Part shown: positions 26,827 through 36,496 of the stretch, in pieces
Layout of the letters: each line of letters begins with the position of its first letter
Position numbering within the stretch: the first letter of the stretch is position 1
Source of the DNA: Silicimonas sp963779765
GTDB taxonomy: Bacteria; Pseudomonadota; Alphaproteobacteria; Rhodobacterales; Rhodobacteraceae
Assembly (NCBI GenBank): GCA_963779765.1
Contig: CAVZZP010000001.1
Coordinates: forward strand, 620,001 to 684,000
Direction: 5' to 3'
DNA length: 64,000 nt
Notes under the pieces: model-generated
What the model was told of the DNA's origin: nothing
The model's database searches: none
Seen by the model: only the letters and a program-made list of their open reading frames with translations
Position numbers and translations under genes: made by a program

Positions 26827-27012
26827 TTACACAGTAGCGGACGAGCCGCGCGGACCTGCGATGAGCCAGATGATGAAGCCCACGACGGGCAGGATCAGGA
26901 TCAGTGCGGTCCAGAGTATCTTTGCGAGGACAGAAGCCCCACTCGTCAGGACGTTGTAGATCGCGTAAATATCCGCAATCAGGACAAGAATTCCGAGAAG
27001 TCCATATTCCAT
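26827..27012 (-). CDS. PLDc_N-type small membrane protein
   Basis: The protein is 61 aa with two membrane helices and the PLD nuclease N-terminal (PF13396) pattern: 'IYAIYNVLTSGASVLAKILWTALILILPVVGFIIWLI' in shape, ending 'GPRG'. Members are short inner-membrane proteins of unknown function that resemble the N-terminus of cardiolipin synthases. ATG 27012 has a strong 'GGAGACACC' site; the longer in-frame start is less likely. It is divergent from the gene at 27127. Confidence 0.85.
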   Translation of the reverse strand: MEYGLLGILVLIADIYAIYNVLTSGASVLAKILWTALILILPVVGFIIWLIAGPRGSSATV

Positions 27013-27126
27013 GGCGGTGTCTCCTTTCCACAATGAAACATCCTGCCCGCCGATGGGTTCCTAAAAAATTTATGGAACAGGTCGGCGCGAACAGGGTTGT
27101 TCCGCGGACTGAAAAGGAGACACCAA

Positions 27127-27384
27127 ATGAAACTCGGATATGTTCTGGGTGCCATCGTTATCGCGCTGCTCGTGGCGTTCGGCATCTATTTCGTCGACGT
27201 CGACCAGACGCAGGAAGGCGAGTTGCCCGACGTGGATGTAAGCGTCGAAGGCGGTCAGCTTCCCGAGGCGGACGCCGAAGTCGGTGACATCGACGTCGGC
27301 ACCGAAGAAGTCGAGGTCGAAGTGCCGACCGTCGACGTCCAGTCGCCCGAGGAGGAAGCCGCAGAGGAAGGCGCGTCCAACTGA
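27127..27384 (+). CDS. Small single-pass membrane protein with acidic tail
   Basis: This 85-aa protein has one N-terminal helix ('LGYVLGAIVIALLVAFGIYFV') and an extremely acidic tail rich in Asp, Glu and Val ('DIDVGTEEVEVEVPTVDV'). The tail probably extends into the periplasm. A clear 'AAGGAGACACC' ribosome-binding site and a terminator after the gene indicate a real monocistronic unit. No function is known. Confidence 0.75.
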   Translation: MKLGYVLGAIVIALLVAFGIYFVDVDQTQEGELPDVDVSVEGGQLPEADAEVGDIDVGTEEVEVEVPTVDVQSPEEEAAEEGASN

Positions 27385-27409
27385 CGCCCTGCTCATCGAG
27401 ACGACAGGA

Positions 27410-27437
27410 AGACGGCCCGAGCGGCCGTCTTTTCCTT
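27410..27437 (+). terminator. Rho-independent terminator after the acidic membrane protein gene
   Basis: The 8-bp stem AGACGGCC-CGAGC-GGCCGTCT is followed by TTTCCTTTT. It sits 25 bases past the stop, between two convergent genes. Confidence 0.85.
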
Positions 27438-27450
27438 TTGGGGGTTGAAG

Positions 27451-27867
27451 CTAGAGCTTCCGGTGACGCGCTCTCGCTCCCGCCTCGATCGCAGAGGCAA
27501 GCAGGCGGTCGAGGTTCAACTCGTACCGCATCTCCTCGAGAAAACGCAGTTCCCCCTCGCGCGCGGCACCGTCTGCGGCTGCGACATCGCAGGCCATGGC
27601 ATAAGCTGTGTCGTACAGCCGCTCGGGAAGCGTGCGCCGGACGGTCGCCCACAAGACGTCGAGCCCGTCTTCGTCGGCGAGAATGCTGAAGAGACGGTTG
27701 GACACCTCGCGGATACGGTCCATGTCGTAGCCGCTGAACACCGGCAGGTGGTTGACCATCCGCTCGATCGAGATCAACTCCGACGTCCGGATCGTCTCGT
27801 CCGACGCGGAAACCGAAATCATCAGAGCGATGAGAGTGTCCTCGGGTGTGAAATCGGTCAGGGGCAC
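27451..27867 (-). CDS. TerB-like tellurite resistance family protein
   Basis: The protein is about 138 aa and all-helical, matching the TerB fold. 'TPEDTLIALMISVSASDETIRTSELISIERMV' and 'MACDVAAADGAAREGELRFLEEM' are its two metal-binding-type acidic helix pairs (seen in parts). The role in this clade is unclear; the family is linked to stress rather than strictly to tellurite. GTG 27867 was chosen because GAAGGAAG stands at the right distance and a promoter just upstream would exclude the longer ATG starts. Confidence 0.8.
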   Translation of the reverse strand: MPLTDFTPEDTLIALMISVSASDETIRTSELISIERMVNHLPVFSGYDMDRIREVSNRLFSILADEDGLDVLWATVRRTLPERLYDTAYAMACDVAAADGAAREGELRFLEEMRYELNLDRLLASAIEAGARARHRKL

Positions 27868-27895
27868 GGGGTCTTCCTTCGATGAGTTGACCCAG

Positions 27896-27924
27896 AATTT
27901 ATTGACGTCGCGCATGGGTCGCAA
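27896..27924 (-). promoter_or_regulatory. Sigma-70 type promoter for the TerB-like gene
   Basis: On the minus strand, TTGCGA, 17 bases, then TAAATT. The predicted transcript begins about 20 bases before GTG 27867. The element lies in the divergent gap with lysS. Confidence 0.45.
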
Positions 27925-27959
27925 TAGGACACGCGGGCTTCGACCCAGGGATCCCCAAC

Positions 27960-29537
27960 ATGACCGACATGCGTGACGCCGCGATGACCTCGAAGGCTTG
28001 GCCGTTCGAAGAGGCGCGGCGGCTGCTGAAACGCTACGAGTTCGGTGCCCCCGAGAAGGGATATGTGCTGTTCGAGACAGGCTACGGTCCGTCGGGTCTG
28101 CCGCACATCGGAACCTTCGGCGAAGTGCTGCGCACCACGATGATCCGCCGCGCCTTCGAGACGATCAGCGACATCCCGACGCGAATGATCTGCTTTTCCG
28201 ACGACATGGACGGAATGCGGAAGATCCCGGGCAACGTCCCGAACCAGGAGATGTTGCGCGAACATCTCCAGAAGCCCCTCACCAGCGTGCCCGACCCGTT
28301 CGGCGAGTTCGAAAGCTTCGGACACCACAACAATGCGATGCTGCGCCGTTTCCTCGACACCTTCGGGTTCGAATACGAGTTCTATTCCGCGACGGACTTC
28401 TACAAATCGGGCCAGTTCGACGAGACGCTCCTGCGCGCGGTCGAATGCTACGACGACCTGATGGCCGTGATGCTCAAATCGCTGCGGGACGAGCGGCAGC
28501 AGACGTATTCGATCTTTCTGCCCCTGCACCCCGAAACGGGCCGTGTGATGTACGTCCCTCTGAAGGAAATCAGCTCACGCGACGGCACCATCACCTTCGA
28601 CGACGAGACCGGTCGCGAATGGACCGTCCCGGTCACGGGCGGCAACGTGAAGCTTCAGTGGAAGCCGGATTTCGGCGCCAGATGGGCAGCGCTCGACGTC
28701 GACTTCGAGATGTACGGCAAGGACCATTCGACTAACACGCCGATCTACGACTCGATCTGCGAGATCCTGGGCGGCCGCGCACCGGAACACTTCACCTACG
28801 AGCTTTTCCTCGACGACAAGGGCCAGAAAATTTCGAAGTCTTCGGGTAACGGCATCTCGATCGACGAATGGCTGACCTATGCCTCGTCCGAAAGCCTCTC
28901 TTACTTCATGTTCCAGAAGCCGAAGACGGCCAAACGGTTGTTCTTCGACGTCATTCCGAAGGCCGTCGATGAATATCACCAGCAGCTTCGCGCCTATCCC
29001 GACCAGGACGCGGCAGGCAAGCTCGCGAACCCGGTCCACCACATCCACAACGGCAATGTTCCGGCCTCGAACATGGTCGTGCCCTTCGCGATGCTTCTCA
29101 ATCTCGCCAGCGTTTCGGGCGCCGAGGACAAAGGGACGCTCTGGGGCTTCATCCGCCGCTACGCACCGGATGCCTCGGCCGAGACGCATCCCGACCTCGA
29201 CGCCGCCGCCGGTCACGCGGTTCGTTACTTCAACGACTTCGTGAAGCCCGAGCGCAGCTTCCGCGCCCCCGACGACCGCGAGCGGGCCGCGCTCGAGGAC
29301 CTAAAGGCGAAACTGCAGGACTGGAACGGCGGAACCGACCCCGAAGAGCTTCAGACAATGGTCTTCGCGGTCGGCAAGGATCACGGGTTCGACCCCCTGC
29401 GCGACTGGTTCAAGGCGCTCTACGAGGTGCTTCTGGGCGCAAGCCAGGGACCGCGATTCGGCGGGTTCATCGCGCTTTATGGCGTCGACGAGACCGTAAC
29501 GCTGATCGACAGGGGGCTTGCGGGCGAGCTGGGCTGA
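27960..29537 (+). CDS. lysS: Lysine--tRNA ligase, class I
   Basis: The protein is 525 aa. It is the archaeal-type class I enzyme, with HIGH motif 'SGLPHIGTFGEV' and KMSKS motif 'GQKISKSSGNG'. It charges tRNA-Lys with lysine in the cytosol. Most bacteria use the unrelated class II enzyme; class I is typical of several alphaproteobacterial orders, including Rhodobacterales. The gene stands alone and is intact. The first ATG is used, and a second in-frame ATG is eight codons later. Confidence 0.96.
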   Translation: MTDMRDAAMTSKAWPFEEARRLLKRYEFGAPEKGYVLFETGYGPSGLPHIGTFGEVLRTTMIRRAFETISDIPTRMICFSDDMDGMRKIPGNVPNQEMLREHLQKPLTSVPDPFGEFESFGHHNNAMLRRFLDTFGFEYEFYSATDFYKSGQFDETLLRAVECYDDLMAVMLKSLRDERQQTYSIFLPLHPETGRVMYVPLKEISSRDGTITFDDETGREWTVPVTGGNVKLQWKPDFGARWAALDVDFEMYGKDHSTNTPIYDSICEILGGRAPEHFTYELFLDDKGQKISKSSGNGISIDEWLTYASSESLSYFMFQKPKTAKRLFFDVIPKAVDEYHQQLRAYPDQDAAGKLANPVHHIHNGNVPASNMVVPFAMLLNLASVSGAEDKGTLWGFIRRYAPDASAETHPDLDAAAGHAVRYFNDFVKPERSFRAPDDRERAALEDLKAKLQDWNGGTDPEELQTMVFAVGKDHGFDPLRDWFKALYEVLLGASQGPRFGGFIALYGVDETVTLIDRGLAGELG

Positions 29538-29632
29538 GACCGTCCTAGCCCACGGATGCGGAATTGATCCCCCTCTTGTGAACTTTCTCCGGCCTCCGGT
29601 CGTATATCCTGTCGGACAGACAGGAGACGGAC

Positions 29633-30049
29633 ATGACCAACCTCCTCCGCATCGCGGTTCTGCTGCTCGTCGTCGCGGGCCCCCTCCGCGCCGACACGAC
29701 CCTTCCCGAAGACCCCGACATACGGGGCGTCATCGGCTCGCAACTCGATGCCTTCATCGCCGAGGATCCGACGACCGCCTTCAGCTTTGCCTCGCCCATG
29801 ATCCAGGGCCGCTTCGGCACCGCGGAGACGTTCGGCGACATGGTCCGCAACGGCTATCCCATGGTCTGGGCACCAGACGAGACGCGGTTCCTCGAACTGC
29901 GCGAGATCGATGGCAAGACCTGGCAGAAGGTCATGGTCCGCGACGGCGCGGGCGCGTTTCACGTCCTCGACTACGAGATGATCCAGACTGACGACGGCTG
30001 GAAGATCAACGGGGTCCAGCTTTTGCGCCCGCCGGGTGTCGGGGCCTGA
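29633..30049 (+). CDS. Secreted DUF4864 protein
   Basis: This 138-aa protein has a signal peptide ('LLRIAVLLLVVAGPLRA') and the DUF4864 pattern: 'VIGSQLDAFIAEDPTTAFSFASPMIQ' followed by 'FGDMVRNGYPMVW' and a C-terminal 'DDGWKINGVQLLR'. The fold is NTF2/SnoaL-like. It is probably periplasmic, and the function is unknown. An 'AGGAGACGGAC' ribosome-binding site precedes the ATG. Confidence 0.88.
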   Translation: MTNLLRIAVLLLVVAGPLRADTTLPEDPDIRGVIGSQLDAFIAEDPTTAFSFASPMIQGRFGTAETFGDMVRNGYPMVWAPDETRFLELREIDGKTWQKVMVRDGAGAFHVLDYEMIQTDDGWKINGVQLLRPPGVGA

Positions 30050-30146
30050 AAAGCGGGACCGCACCGAACGCCCTGTTGTGCGACGCTTAACTAGCCATTC
30101 CTAGCTTCCGGTCCCGAGCGCGCATCGCGATGAAAGGGTCAAGGGA

Positions 30147-32438
30147 ATGAACAAGGCGATCACCGACGGGCTGGTTCTGATGCCGCCCTCCTTCTCAGCC
30201 GGTCTGGGTGTCTGGTCTGCAGGCGACGGCACGCCGGGCTCCACCACATATGATGGCGTCGGAACCGCCGCCGTCGTACCCGGCGACGCCGACTTCGGCG
30301 CCTGCCTCGAGGTTCTCAAGACCGACAGCGTCCAGAAACTGCGCTGGACGGGCGAAACTCCCATCCTTCCCGGATGCTACCTGCGCGTGACAGCAAGGAT
30401 GAAGGCGATCTCCGGCCCGATCCCTTCGATCCGCATCGCGGGCTGGGCCTCGGACGGCTCGGACGTCCACATCGCGGGACTGGTCGAGATCGGCTCCAGC
30501 GCCATCCCTTCGACCTATGGGGAGGTGGTCGAGGTTTCGGCCATCATCGGCTCCGGTCCTCGGATCGGCGTCGACTTGGTCTGGGGCACGCCCGTCGTCT
30601 ACGGCCACATCGGGATCGACCTGACAGGCCCCACGGGCGGAGTGGTGCGCATCGACGATATCCGCATCGAGGACGCGACCGACGTCTTCCACCGCACGAT
30701 GATGGACTGGGTCGATGTCCGCGACTACGGCGCGGCGGGCGACGGCGTGACCGACTGCACGGACGCCTTCCTCGCCGCCAACGCCGCCGCCCTCGGGCGC
30801 GGCATCCTCGTCCCCGAGGGCGTCTACACGCTGTCCGACGACGTCACTCTCGAATACGCCGCCCGCTTCACCGGCACCGTCACCCTGCCCGCCGACAAGG
30901 CGCTGATCCTGCGCCGCAACTTCGACCTGCCGAGCTACGCCGCGGCCTTCGGCGACGAGGAGACGGGCTTTCGCCGAGGGCTTCAGGCTCTATTGGCCTT
31001 CGCCGATCACGAAAGCTTCGATCTGGGCGGCCGCCGGATCGAGGTCACCGGCCCGATCGATATGGCCGCCGCTGCCGCGCAGGACACGTTCGAGATCCGC
31101 CGCGTCATCCGCAACGGCCAGTTCAACGTCGTGCCCGGCCCGGCCTGGGACACCGGCACCGTCACCAGCCTCGCATCCTACGACGCCGCCCAGCCCCACA
31201 CGCTGGCCAGCGTCGCCAACGTGGCCAACGTCGAGGTCGGCAGCCTCGTCACCGGCACCGGCGTCGGGCGCGAGGTCTACGTCGACGGACAAGAACATCG
31301 GCGCCGGCACCCTCACGCTCTCGCAACCGCTTCACGCCGCGCCCGCGAGCCAGACCTACACCTTCACCCGCTTCCGCTACGTCCTCGACTTCTCGGGCTT
31401 CGCGAAGCTGTCGAAGTTCACGCTCACCGACATCGAGGTCCACTGCCAAGGCGTGGCCTCCGGCGTCCTCCTCGCTCCCTCCGGCGAGACCTTCCACCTG
31501 AAGGACAGCTTCGTCACCAAGCCGCAGGGACCGGGGCGTCACAAGCCACGGGACCGGCTGCCAGGACCTCCAGATCGACCGCTGCCACTTCACCAGCGAC
31601 GAACAGGCCGTCGCCGCCGACGCCCGCATCAGCCGCGCTCTGAACGTCAATGCCAACGACGCCAAGATCCGCGACAGTCGCTTTCAGCGCTTCGGCACCA
31701 CGATGGTCCTGCACGGCAACGGCCACCTGATCGTCGGCAACCACTGGTTCCAGGGCGACAACGTCACCGACGGCCCCCGCGCCGCCGGTCTCGTCTTCAC
31801 CGAGCCGAACGTGAAGTCGGTCGTCACCGGCAACTACATCGACAACTGCTTCATCGAGTGGACGAACGAGCACGACGCCACGCCGGACTTCTCGTCCGAA
31901 TACTCCTTCGGCGGCCTGTCCCTGACCGGCAACATCTTCACCGTCAACGACGCCGCAAGCTGGTTCTCGTGGATCGTGGTCAAGCCCTTCGGCACCGGCC
32001 ACTTCCTTCATGGGGTCTCTGTCACCGGCAACGTGTTCAAGTCGCTGAACGGCACTACGGACCGGGTCGAAAAGGTCGACGCCGCCATCGCACCCCTCGC
32101 CTACGGCTCCGTCCGCAACGTCGTTTTCGACGGCAACACCTTCAATGGCGTGGACCAAGTCACTCAGAACCCTGTCACGCTCGATTTCGATCAGGCGACC
32201 GAGGCCACGACATGGTCCATCGACGTCGGACCCTGGTTGCCCTTCGGCGGCCGCGCCCGCGAGGCGGTGTCGGTCACGGCCGAGGGCCCGGTGTCGACAG
32301 CGGGGACCACGCCGATCTTCGCCATGCCCTACGTCACTCTGCGAGGCCGGACCATCGAAGACCGAGATCCGGCTGACCTGGCCCGAACCGGTCAAGGGTC
32401 GCGTCCATGTCACCGCCCGCGTCGACCGCCCGGTCTGA
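30147..32438 (+). pseudogene. Right-handed beta-helix protein, possible GTA-type tail fibre, three frame breaks
   Basis: The reconstructed protein is about 760 aa. It begins 'MNKAITDGLVLMPP', continues with a carbohydrate-binding-like beta region and the pectate-lyase-type opening 'VDVRDYGAAGDGVTDCTDAF', then a long beta-helix ('HLIVGNHWFQGDN', 'VVTGNYIDNCFIEW', 'NVVFDGNTFNGV'). The family is annotated as GH28-related. I recall it as similar to the unlinked tail-fibre gene of Rhodobacter gene transfer agents. Breaks at about 31283-31286, 31530-31532 and 32360 are each fixed by deleting one base, and the restored ending is 'VKGRVHVTARVDRPV'. Confidence 0.72.
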
Positions 32439-32501
32439 CGCAGATCAAGGACAGGCGGCGCGCATCCTGCTTCCCTTTCGGCGAAACCGAAGGGGAAGCA
32501 G

Positions 32502-32915
32502 ATGTACAACAACATCCTCGTTCCGATCGACCCATCGCATGAGGCAAAGCACGCCGACGCGCTGAAGATGGCGCTGCACCTGGCCGAGAACGCGAACGCG
32601 TCCATCACCGCGCTCACGGTGATCGAACCCGCGCCCAGCTACATCGGCCTGACGGACACGGCGGCCGACTACGAGAAGATGGCGGCGGACAAGGCGATGG
32701 TCGCGCTCAGGCGCTTCATTGGTCCGGGATCGGAAGTGAAGACCGTGATCCTCCACGGCTCGCCCGGAACGCAGATCGTCGAGTATGCCCGCGACCACGG
32801 CAACGACGTCATCGTCATCGCCTCGCACAAACCGGGGCTCTCCGACTACTTCCTCGGCTCGACCGCTGCGCGCGTCGTGCGTCATGCTCCCTGCTGCGTC
32901 CATGTCATGCGATAG
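32502..32915 (+). CDS. Universal stress protein (UspA family)
   Basis: The protein is 137 aa and a single Usp domain. 'NNILVPIDPSHEAKHADAL' is strand 1, and the ATP-binding pattern G-2x-G-9x-G(S/T) appears near 'ASHKPGLSDYFLGSTAARVVRHAPC'. It is cytosolic, probably a dimer, induced on growth arrest or low oxygen in relatives. An 'AAGGGGAAGCAG' site precedes the ATG. It is not obviously cotranscribed with neighbours. Confidence 0.93.
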   Translation: MYNNILVPIDPSHEAKHADALKMALHLAENANASITALTVIEPAPSYIGLTDTAADYEKMAADKAMVALRRFIGPGSEVKTVILHGSPGTQIVEYARDHGNDVIVIASHKPGLSDYFLGSTAARVVRHAPCCVHVMR

Positions 32916-32966
32916 AACGTGACCCATGTCGCGGCCGTGCTAGGCTGAGAGCCAGGAGGATCGCAC

Positions 32967-33287
32967 ATGCCGCAGATCACCACCGACAGCGCCCGCCAGA
33001 CGGTCATCACCACCTTCGAATGCTCGCCGGGCACCTGCACCGACCTTCTCGAGGCGCTCGAAGATGCCTACCGCGACTTCATCTCGAAGCAACCGGGCTT
33101 CATCGGCTCGGGTCTCCACGTCAACGACGCGCAGACCCGTATCGCGAATTACACGCAGTGGACGTCCCGCGAGCATTTCCAGGCCATGCTTCGGTCCGAC
33201 GAGATGCGCCAGCGCAACCGACATATCGCGTCGCTCTGTTCGCGCTTCGAGCCGGTGATGTACGACGTCGCCTCCGTCTTTTCCTGA
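32967..33287 (+). CDS. Antibiotic biosynthesis monooxygenase (ABM) fold protein
   Basis: This 106-aa protein has a dimeric ferredoxin-like ABM domain: 'VITTFECSPGTCTDLLEALEDAY', 'QPGFIGSGLHVNDAQTRIANYTQWTSREHFQAML'. Members are cofactor-free oxygenases or simple heme/quinone-handling proteins; the substrate is unknown. It may be cotranscribed with the Usp gene 51 bases upstream, as both read the same way with a clear AGGAGG before this ATG. Confidence 0.88.
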   Translation: MPQITTDSARQTVITTFECSPGTCTDLLEALEDAYRDFISKQPGFIGSGLHVNDAQTRIANYTQWTSREHFQAMLRSDEMRQRNRHIASLCSRFEPVMYDVASVFS

Positions 33288-33299
33288 GGCGACGCCCGT

Positions 33300-33557
33300 T
33301 CAGCCCTTCCGGGCGACGGTGTTCGTCTGGACGATGCCGTTCTCGCCGCCGCTGGTGAAGGTGATCAGGACCTGATCTCCCTCCTTGATGGCCGGGTCGA
33401 AGATCGTCTTGTCCGTGATCGTCCAGACCGTGCGGTCGGTGAGGATCATCAGCTTCCGCGCGGGATCGAAGACCGAGACGGTGCCTTGCGTCGCATCGGC
33501 AAAGGCGGGGCCGGCCAGCGCGGCGGCCAGCAGGGCGGCAGTGATATGAAATCGCAT
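33300..33557 (-). CDS. Secreted DUF1344 protein
   Basis: The protein is 85 aa with a signal peptide ending 'LAGPAFA'. The mature part is a short beta-barrel-like DUF1344 domain ('TQGTVSVFDPARKLMILTDRTVWTI', then 'EGDQVLITFTSGGENGIVQTNTV'). It is periplasmic and of unknown function. ATG 33557 places the signal peptide at the N-terminus; the longer open frame adds an unlikely basic leader. Confidence 0.85.
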   Translation of the reverse strand: MRFHITAALLAAALAGPAFADATQGTVSVFDPARKLMILTDRTVWTITDKTIFDPAIKEGDQVLITFTSGGENGIVQTNTVARKG

Positions 33558-33744
33558 GTGCGGGTTCCGGTGGAGGAAAGCACTCTCGGGGCGATATCGC
33601 CCCTGCAGTCGCCGGGCGGAGCCTCGCGCCCGGATGCCCGCAGTATCTGCCTTCGCCTCAGGCACGGCAAGCGCCGCCCGCGAAAGGCGATGGCATTCGG
33701 CTGGTTTGTGCTAGATCGCTTGCAGTACGACGTGGGAGGCGGGC

Positions 33745-34422
33745 TTGGACAGCGGGCTGATATGGATTCTCATCCTTCCGGGCATGATCCTCGGAGGGCT
33801 TGCGCAAAGCTGGGTCAAGGGCGCGGTCTCGCGTTTCTCGCGCGTGCCTCTCTCGCAAGGCCTGACGGGTGCACAGGTCGCGCGAATGGTCCTTGATTCG
33901 AAGGGCCTTCGCCAGGTCCGCATCGAACCCGTCCGCGGCGTGCTGTCCGACCACTACGACCCGCGTGCGCAGGTTCTTCGCCTGTCCGAGCCGGTCTACA
34001 GCGCCAGCACCATCGCGGCCGCCGGCATCGCGGCCCACGAGGCCGGCCACGCCATCCAGGACGCCGAGGACTACGCTCCGATGGAGTTCCGCACCGCCAT
34101 CGTGCCGCTCGTGAAGGCCGGCTCCTCGATAGCGCCGCTGATCTTCTTCGGCGGACTGCTGATCCAGTCGCCCGCGGTGATGTGGGCCGGCGCCATTCTT
34201 TTCGGTGCCTCGTCGCTCTTCGCCCTCGTGACCCTGCCGGTCGAGTTCGACGCCAGCCGACGGGCGCTGAACCACCTCCAGGGCCTCGGCATCCTGCGCG
34301 GCGAAGGCGAAATGGATGGCGCGCGCAAGGTCCTCCGCGCCGCCGCCTGGACTTACGTCGCCGCCGCCGTCGCAGCGATAGGAAGCTGGGCGATCTACCT
34401 TATGATGAGCCGCCGCAAGTAG
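33745..34422 (+). CDS. YugP-like zinc metallopeptidase, membrane-bound
   Basis: This 225-aa protein of the PF04298 family has an N-terminal helix, zinc site 'AAHEAGHAIQDAEDY' (HExxH-type HEAGH), three more helices and 'VEFDASRRALNHL', which supplies the third ligand region. It is an inner membrane peptidase with unknown substrate. The start is a TTG at 33745 with an excellent GGAGGCGGG site eight bases upstream, and no ATG lies nearby. Confidence 0.88.
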   Translation: MDSGLIWILILPGMILGGLAQSWVKGAVSRFSRVPLSQGLTGAQVARMVLDSKGLRQVRIEPVRGVLSDHYDPRAQVLRLSEPVYSASTIAAAGIAAHEAGHAIQDAEDYAPMEFRTAIVPLVKAGSSIAPLIFFGGLLIQSPAVMWAGAILFGASSLFALVTLPVEFDASRRALNHLQGLGILRGEGEMDGARKVLRAAAWTYVAAAVAAIGSWAIYLMMSRRK

Positions 34423-34432
34423 GCGACTTCGG

Positions 34433-34765
34433 TCAGGCCGGCTGTGCCATCAGCACCATAGCCGCGATCGCGCATCCCACGCCCGCTGCATCCCGCATCG
34501 CAAGCGGTTCGTCGAAGACGACGGCGCCGATGACGCAAAGCGCAACCAGCGTGAGCATGGAATAAGCGACCGCCGCTTGCGCAAGCGAGATGTGGCGCAT
34601 GGCGACGTACCAAAGCACCGCAGAGACAGCGTAAAACGCGATCCCGAGAAACATGGGCCGGGACAGGAAGGCGGACCGGTCCGCGGCAAGCTTGATGAAG
34701 CTGTCCCCCGTGATCGCGATCATCGCCGCGAAGAGGACGAAGAAAAGTCCTGTTGCGAAAGTCAT
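34433..34765 (-). CDS. Small four-helix transporter, EamA/SMR type
   Basis: The protein is 110 aa with four membrane helices in the half-EamA arrangement: 'LFFVLFAAMIAITGDSFIKLAA', 'AVSAVLWYVAMRHISLAQAAVAYSML' and 'AGVGCAIAAMVLMAQPA'. It resembles SMR drug exporters or a half-size drug/metabolite transporter and would act as a dimer. The substrate is unknown. It is convergent with the metallopeptidase gene, 10 bases apart. Confidence 0.8.
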   Translation of the reverse strand: MTFATGLFFVLFAAMIAITGDSFIKLAADRSAFLSRPMFLGIAFYAVSAVLWYVAMRHISLAQAAVAYSMLTLVALCVIGAVVFDEPLAMRDAAGVGCAIAAMVLMAQPA

Positions 34766-34876
34766 TTGAAATAATCCGAAAGAACCGGAAAATGCGTCCG
34801 GTCGCGGTCAGTCTCCGCCCGTTCGGGATGCGTTGTCAAACCGTGGGGTGTGCCGCGTGAAAAGCCCGTGAACCGC

Positions 34877-35338
34877 TCACGAAAGGTCGGCTGGCGTCAG
34901 CTTGTAGGCCTGCCCGAACCCTCCGTTCAGCAAGGCCGACACCGGCGACAGGCGCACCATGTGGAAATCCCCGAAGCCGATATAGAGCCGCGCCTTGGGC
35001 TGCGCCTCAAGGTAGATCTCGGCGAAGTCCGCCTTGTCGACGAACGCGGCCGTCACCCTCAGCGACAGCCTCGGATGCGCCAGCGGATCGCCCCGTCCCG
35101 GCTCGCCGACCATCAGCCCCGCGCGTGCATCAACTCTCAGCGCGGCGGTATGCGGCGCAAGGTCCGAGACAAGCGCAAGGAAACCGCCTCCAGCCTCGGG
35201 CGCAAGGGCCACCCGCGACACCATCGGCTGCCCGTCCGGCTCCAGCACCGCCAGCGCCCCATGACGCGCCTCGCGCTGCAAGCTCTGTGCCAGGTTCCGC
35301 GCCTCGGCGTCGACCGGCCGGAACGGATCGACCGCCAT
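34877..35338 (-). CDS. Pyridoxamine 5'-phosphate oxidase-fold (HugZ-like) protein
   Basis: This 153-aa protein has a split-barrel flavin-binding fold: 'ARNLAQSLQREARHGALAVLEPDGQPMVSRVALAP', 'LVSDLAPHTAALRVDARAGLMVGEPGRGDP', then 'ARLYIGFGDFHMVRLSP'. The pattern is that of the N-terminal domain of HugZ-like heme-utilisation proteins. It probably binds FMN or heme. Its ATG directly follows the stop of the aldo/keto reductase gene (TGA-ATG), so the two are one operon. Confidence 0.85.
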   Translation of the reverse strand: MAVDPFRPVDAEARNLAQSLQREARHGALAVLEPDGQPMVSRVALAPEAGGGFLALVSDLAPHTAALRVDARAGLMVGEPGRGDPLAHPRLSLRVTAAFVDKADFAEIYLEAQPKARLYIGFGDFHMVRLSPVSALLNGGFGQAYKLTPADLS

Positions 35339-36378
35339 TCAGGTCCGCGCCTCCAGAAGCGCACCCTCCATCGTCAATTCCTCGATCCGGGCAAGGTCCT
35401 CCTCCGAGAACGCAGCCGATCCGACCGCGCCCACGCAATCCTCGATCTGCCCCGGCCGGGACGCCCCGATCAGGGCCGAGGTCGCGCGCCCCTCGCGCAG
35501 AATCCACGCCAGCGCCATCTGAGCCAGCGTCTGGCCCCTCTCGCGGGCGAGGTCGTTCAGCCCGCGCAGCCGTTCGACGATGCCCGCTGCAAGATGCTCC
35601 TCCTTCAGCGACTTGCCCTGCGTCGCACGGCTGCCCTCGGGGACACCGTCCAGATACCGCCCCGTCAGCAACCCCTGCGCCAACGGCGAGAAGGCGATGG
35701 AACCCACGCCAAGGTCGTCGAGCGCCGCCCACAGCCCGTCCCGCTCGGTCCAGCGGTTCAGCATGCTGTAGCTTGGCTGGTGGATCAGGCAGGGCGTGCC
35801 GAGGTCCTCGCAGAATCCCGACCGCCTCCCGCGTCTGTTCCGCCGTGTAGGACGAGATCCCCGCATACCGCGCCCGCCCCGACCGCACGATGAAGTCGAG
35901 CGCACCCATGGTCTCTTCCAGCGGCGTCTCGGGGTCGAAGCGGTGCGAATAGAAGATATCGACGTGATCGACCCCCATCCGCCGCAGCGACTGGTCGCAC
36001 GAGGCGATCAGGTACTTGCGGCTGCCCCACTCACCATAGGGCCCCGGCCACATGCCATAGCCCGCCTTGGTCGACAGCACCAATTCGTCGCGATACCCCG
36101 CAAAGTCCGTCGCCAGGATCTCTCCGAACGCCTCCTCGGCGCTGCCCGGCGGCGGGCCGTAGTTGTTCGCCAGGTCGAAATGCGTGATGCCCAGATCGAA
36201 AGCCGTCCGGCACATCGCGCGTTTGACGTCGTGGGACGTGTCGCCGCCGAAGTTGTGCCAGAGGCCAAGGCTGATCGCCGGCAGCTTCAGACCCCGAAGC
36301 GCCGCAACGGCGATACTCCATCCGATCATAGCGGTCGTCGGCGGGCGTGTAGCGGGGCGTGGAAGCGGGGTTTGTCAT
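35339..36378 (-). pseudogene. Aldo/keto reductase (YghZ-like), two frame breaks
   Basis: The protein, about 345 aa when repaired, matches the L-glyceraldehyde 3-phosphate reductase class of AKRs. Visible motifs are 'LGLWHNFGG', the catalytic 'FDLGITHFDLANNYGPPPGSAEEAFG', 'VLSTKAGYGMWPGPYG', 'DHVDIFYSHRFD', 'GISSYTA', 'AFSPLAQGLLTGRYL' and 'ALIGASRPGQIED', which binds NADPH. Breaks lie at about 36290 and about 35812-35816. Deleting one base at each restores one frame from ATG 36378. It would be a cytosolic NADPH-dependent carbonyl reductase, in operon with the HugZ-like gene. Confidence 0.85.
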
Positions 36379-36496
36379 GCGACCAAACCTCGGACCGCCC
36401 GGAGGCGAAGTCAATTGCGCGCGCCCTCCTTCTTCTGTCGCGAAATACTCCGGGCAGTCCCGGCGGACGCCGGGACGGGGCAGCGCCCCTCCGCCC

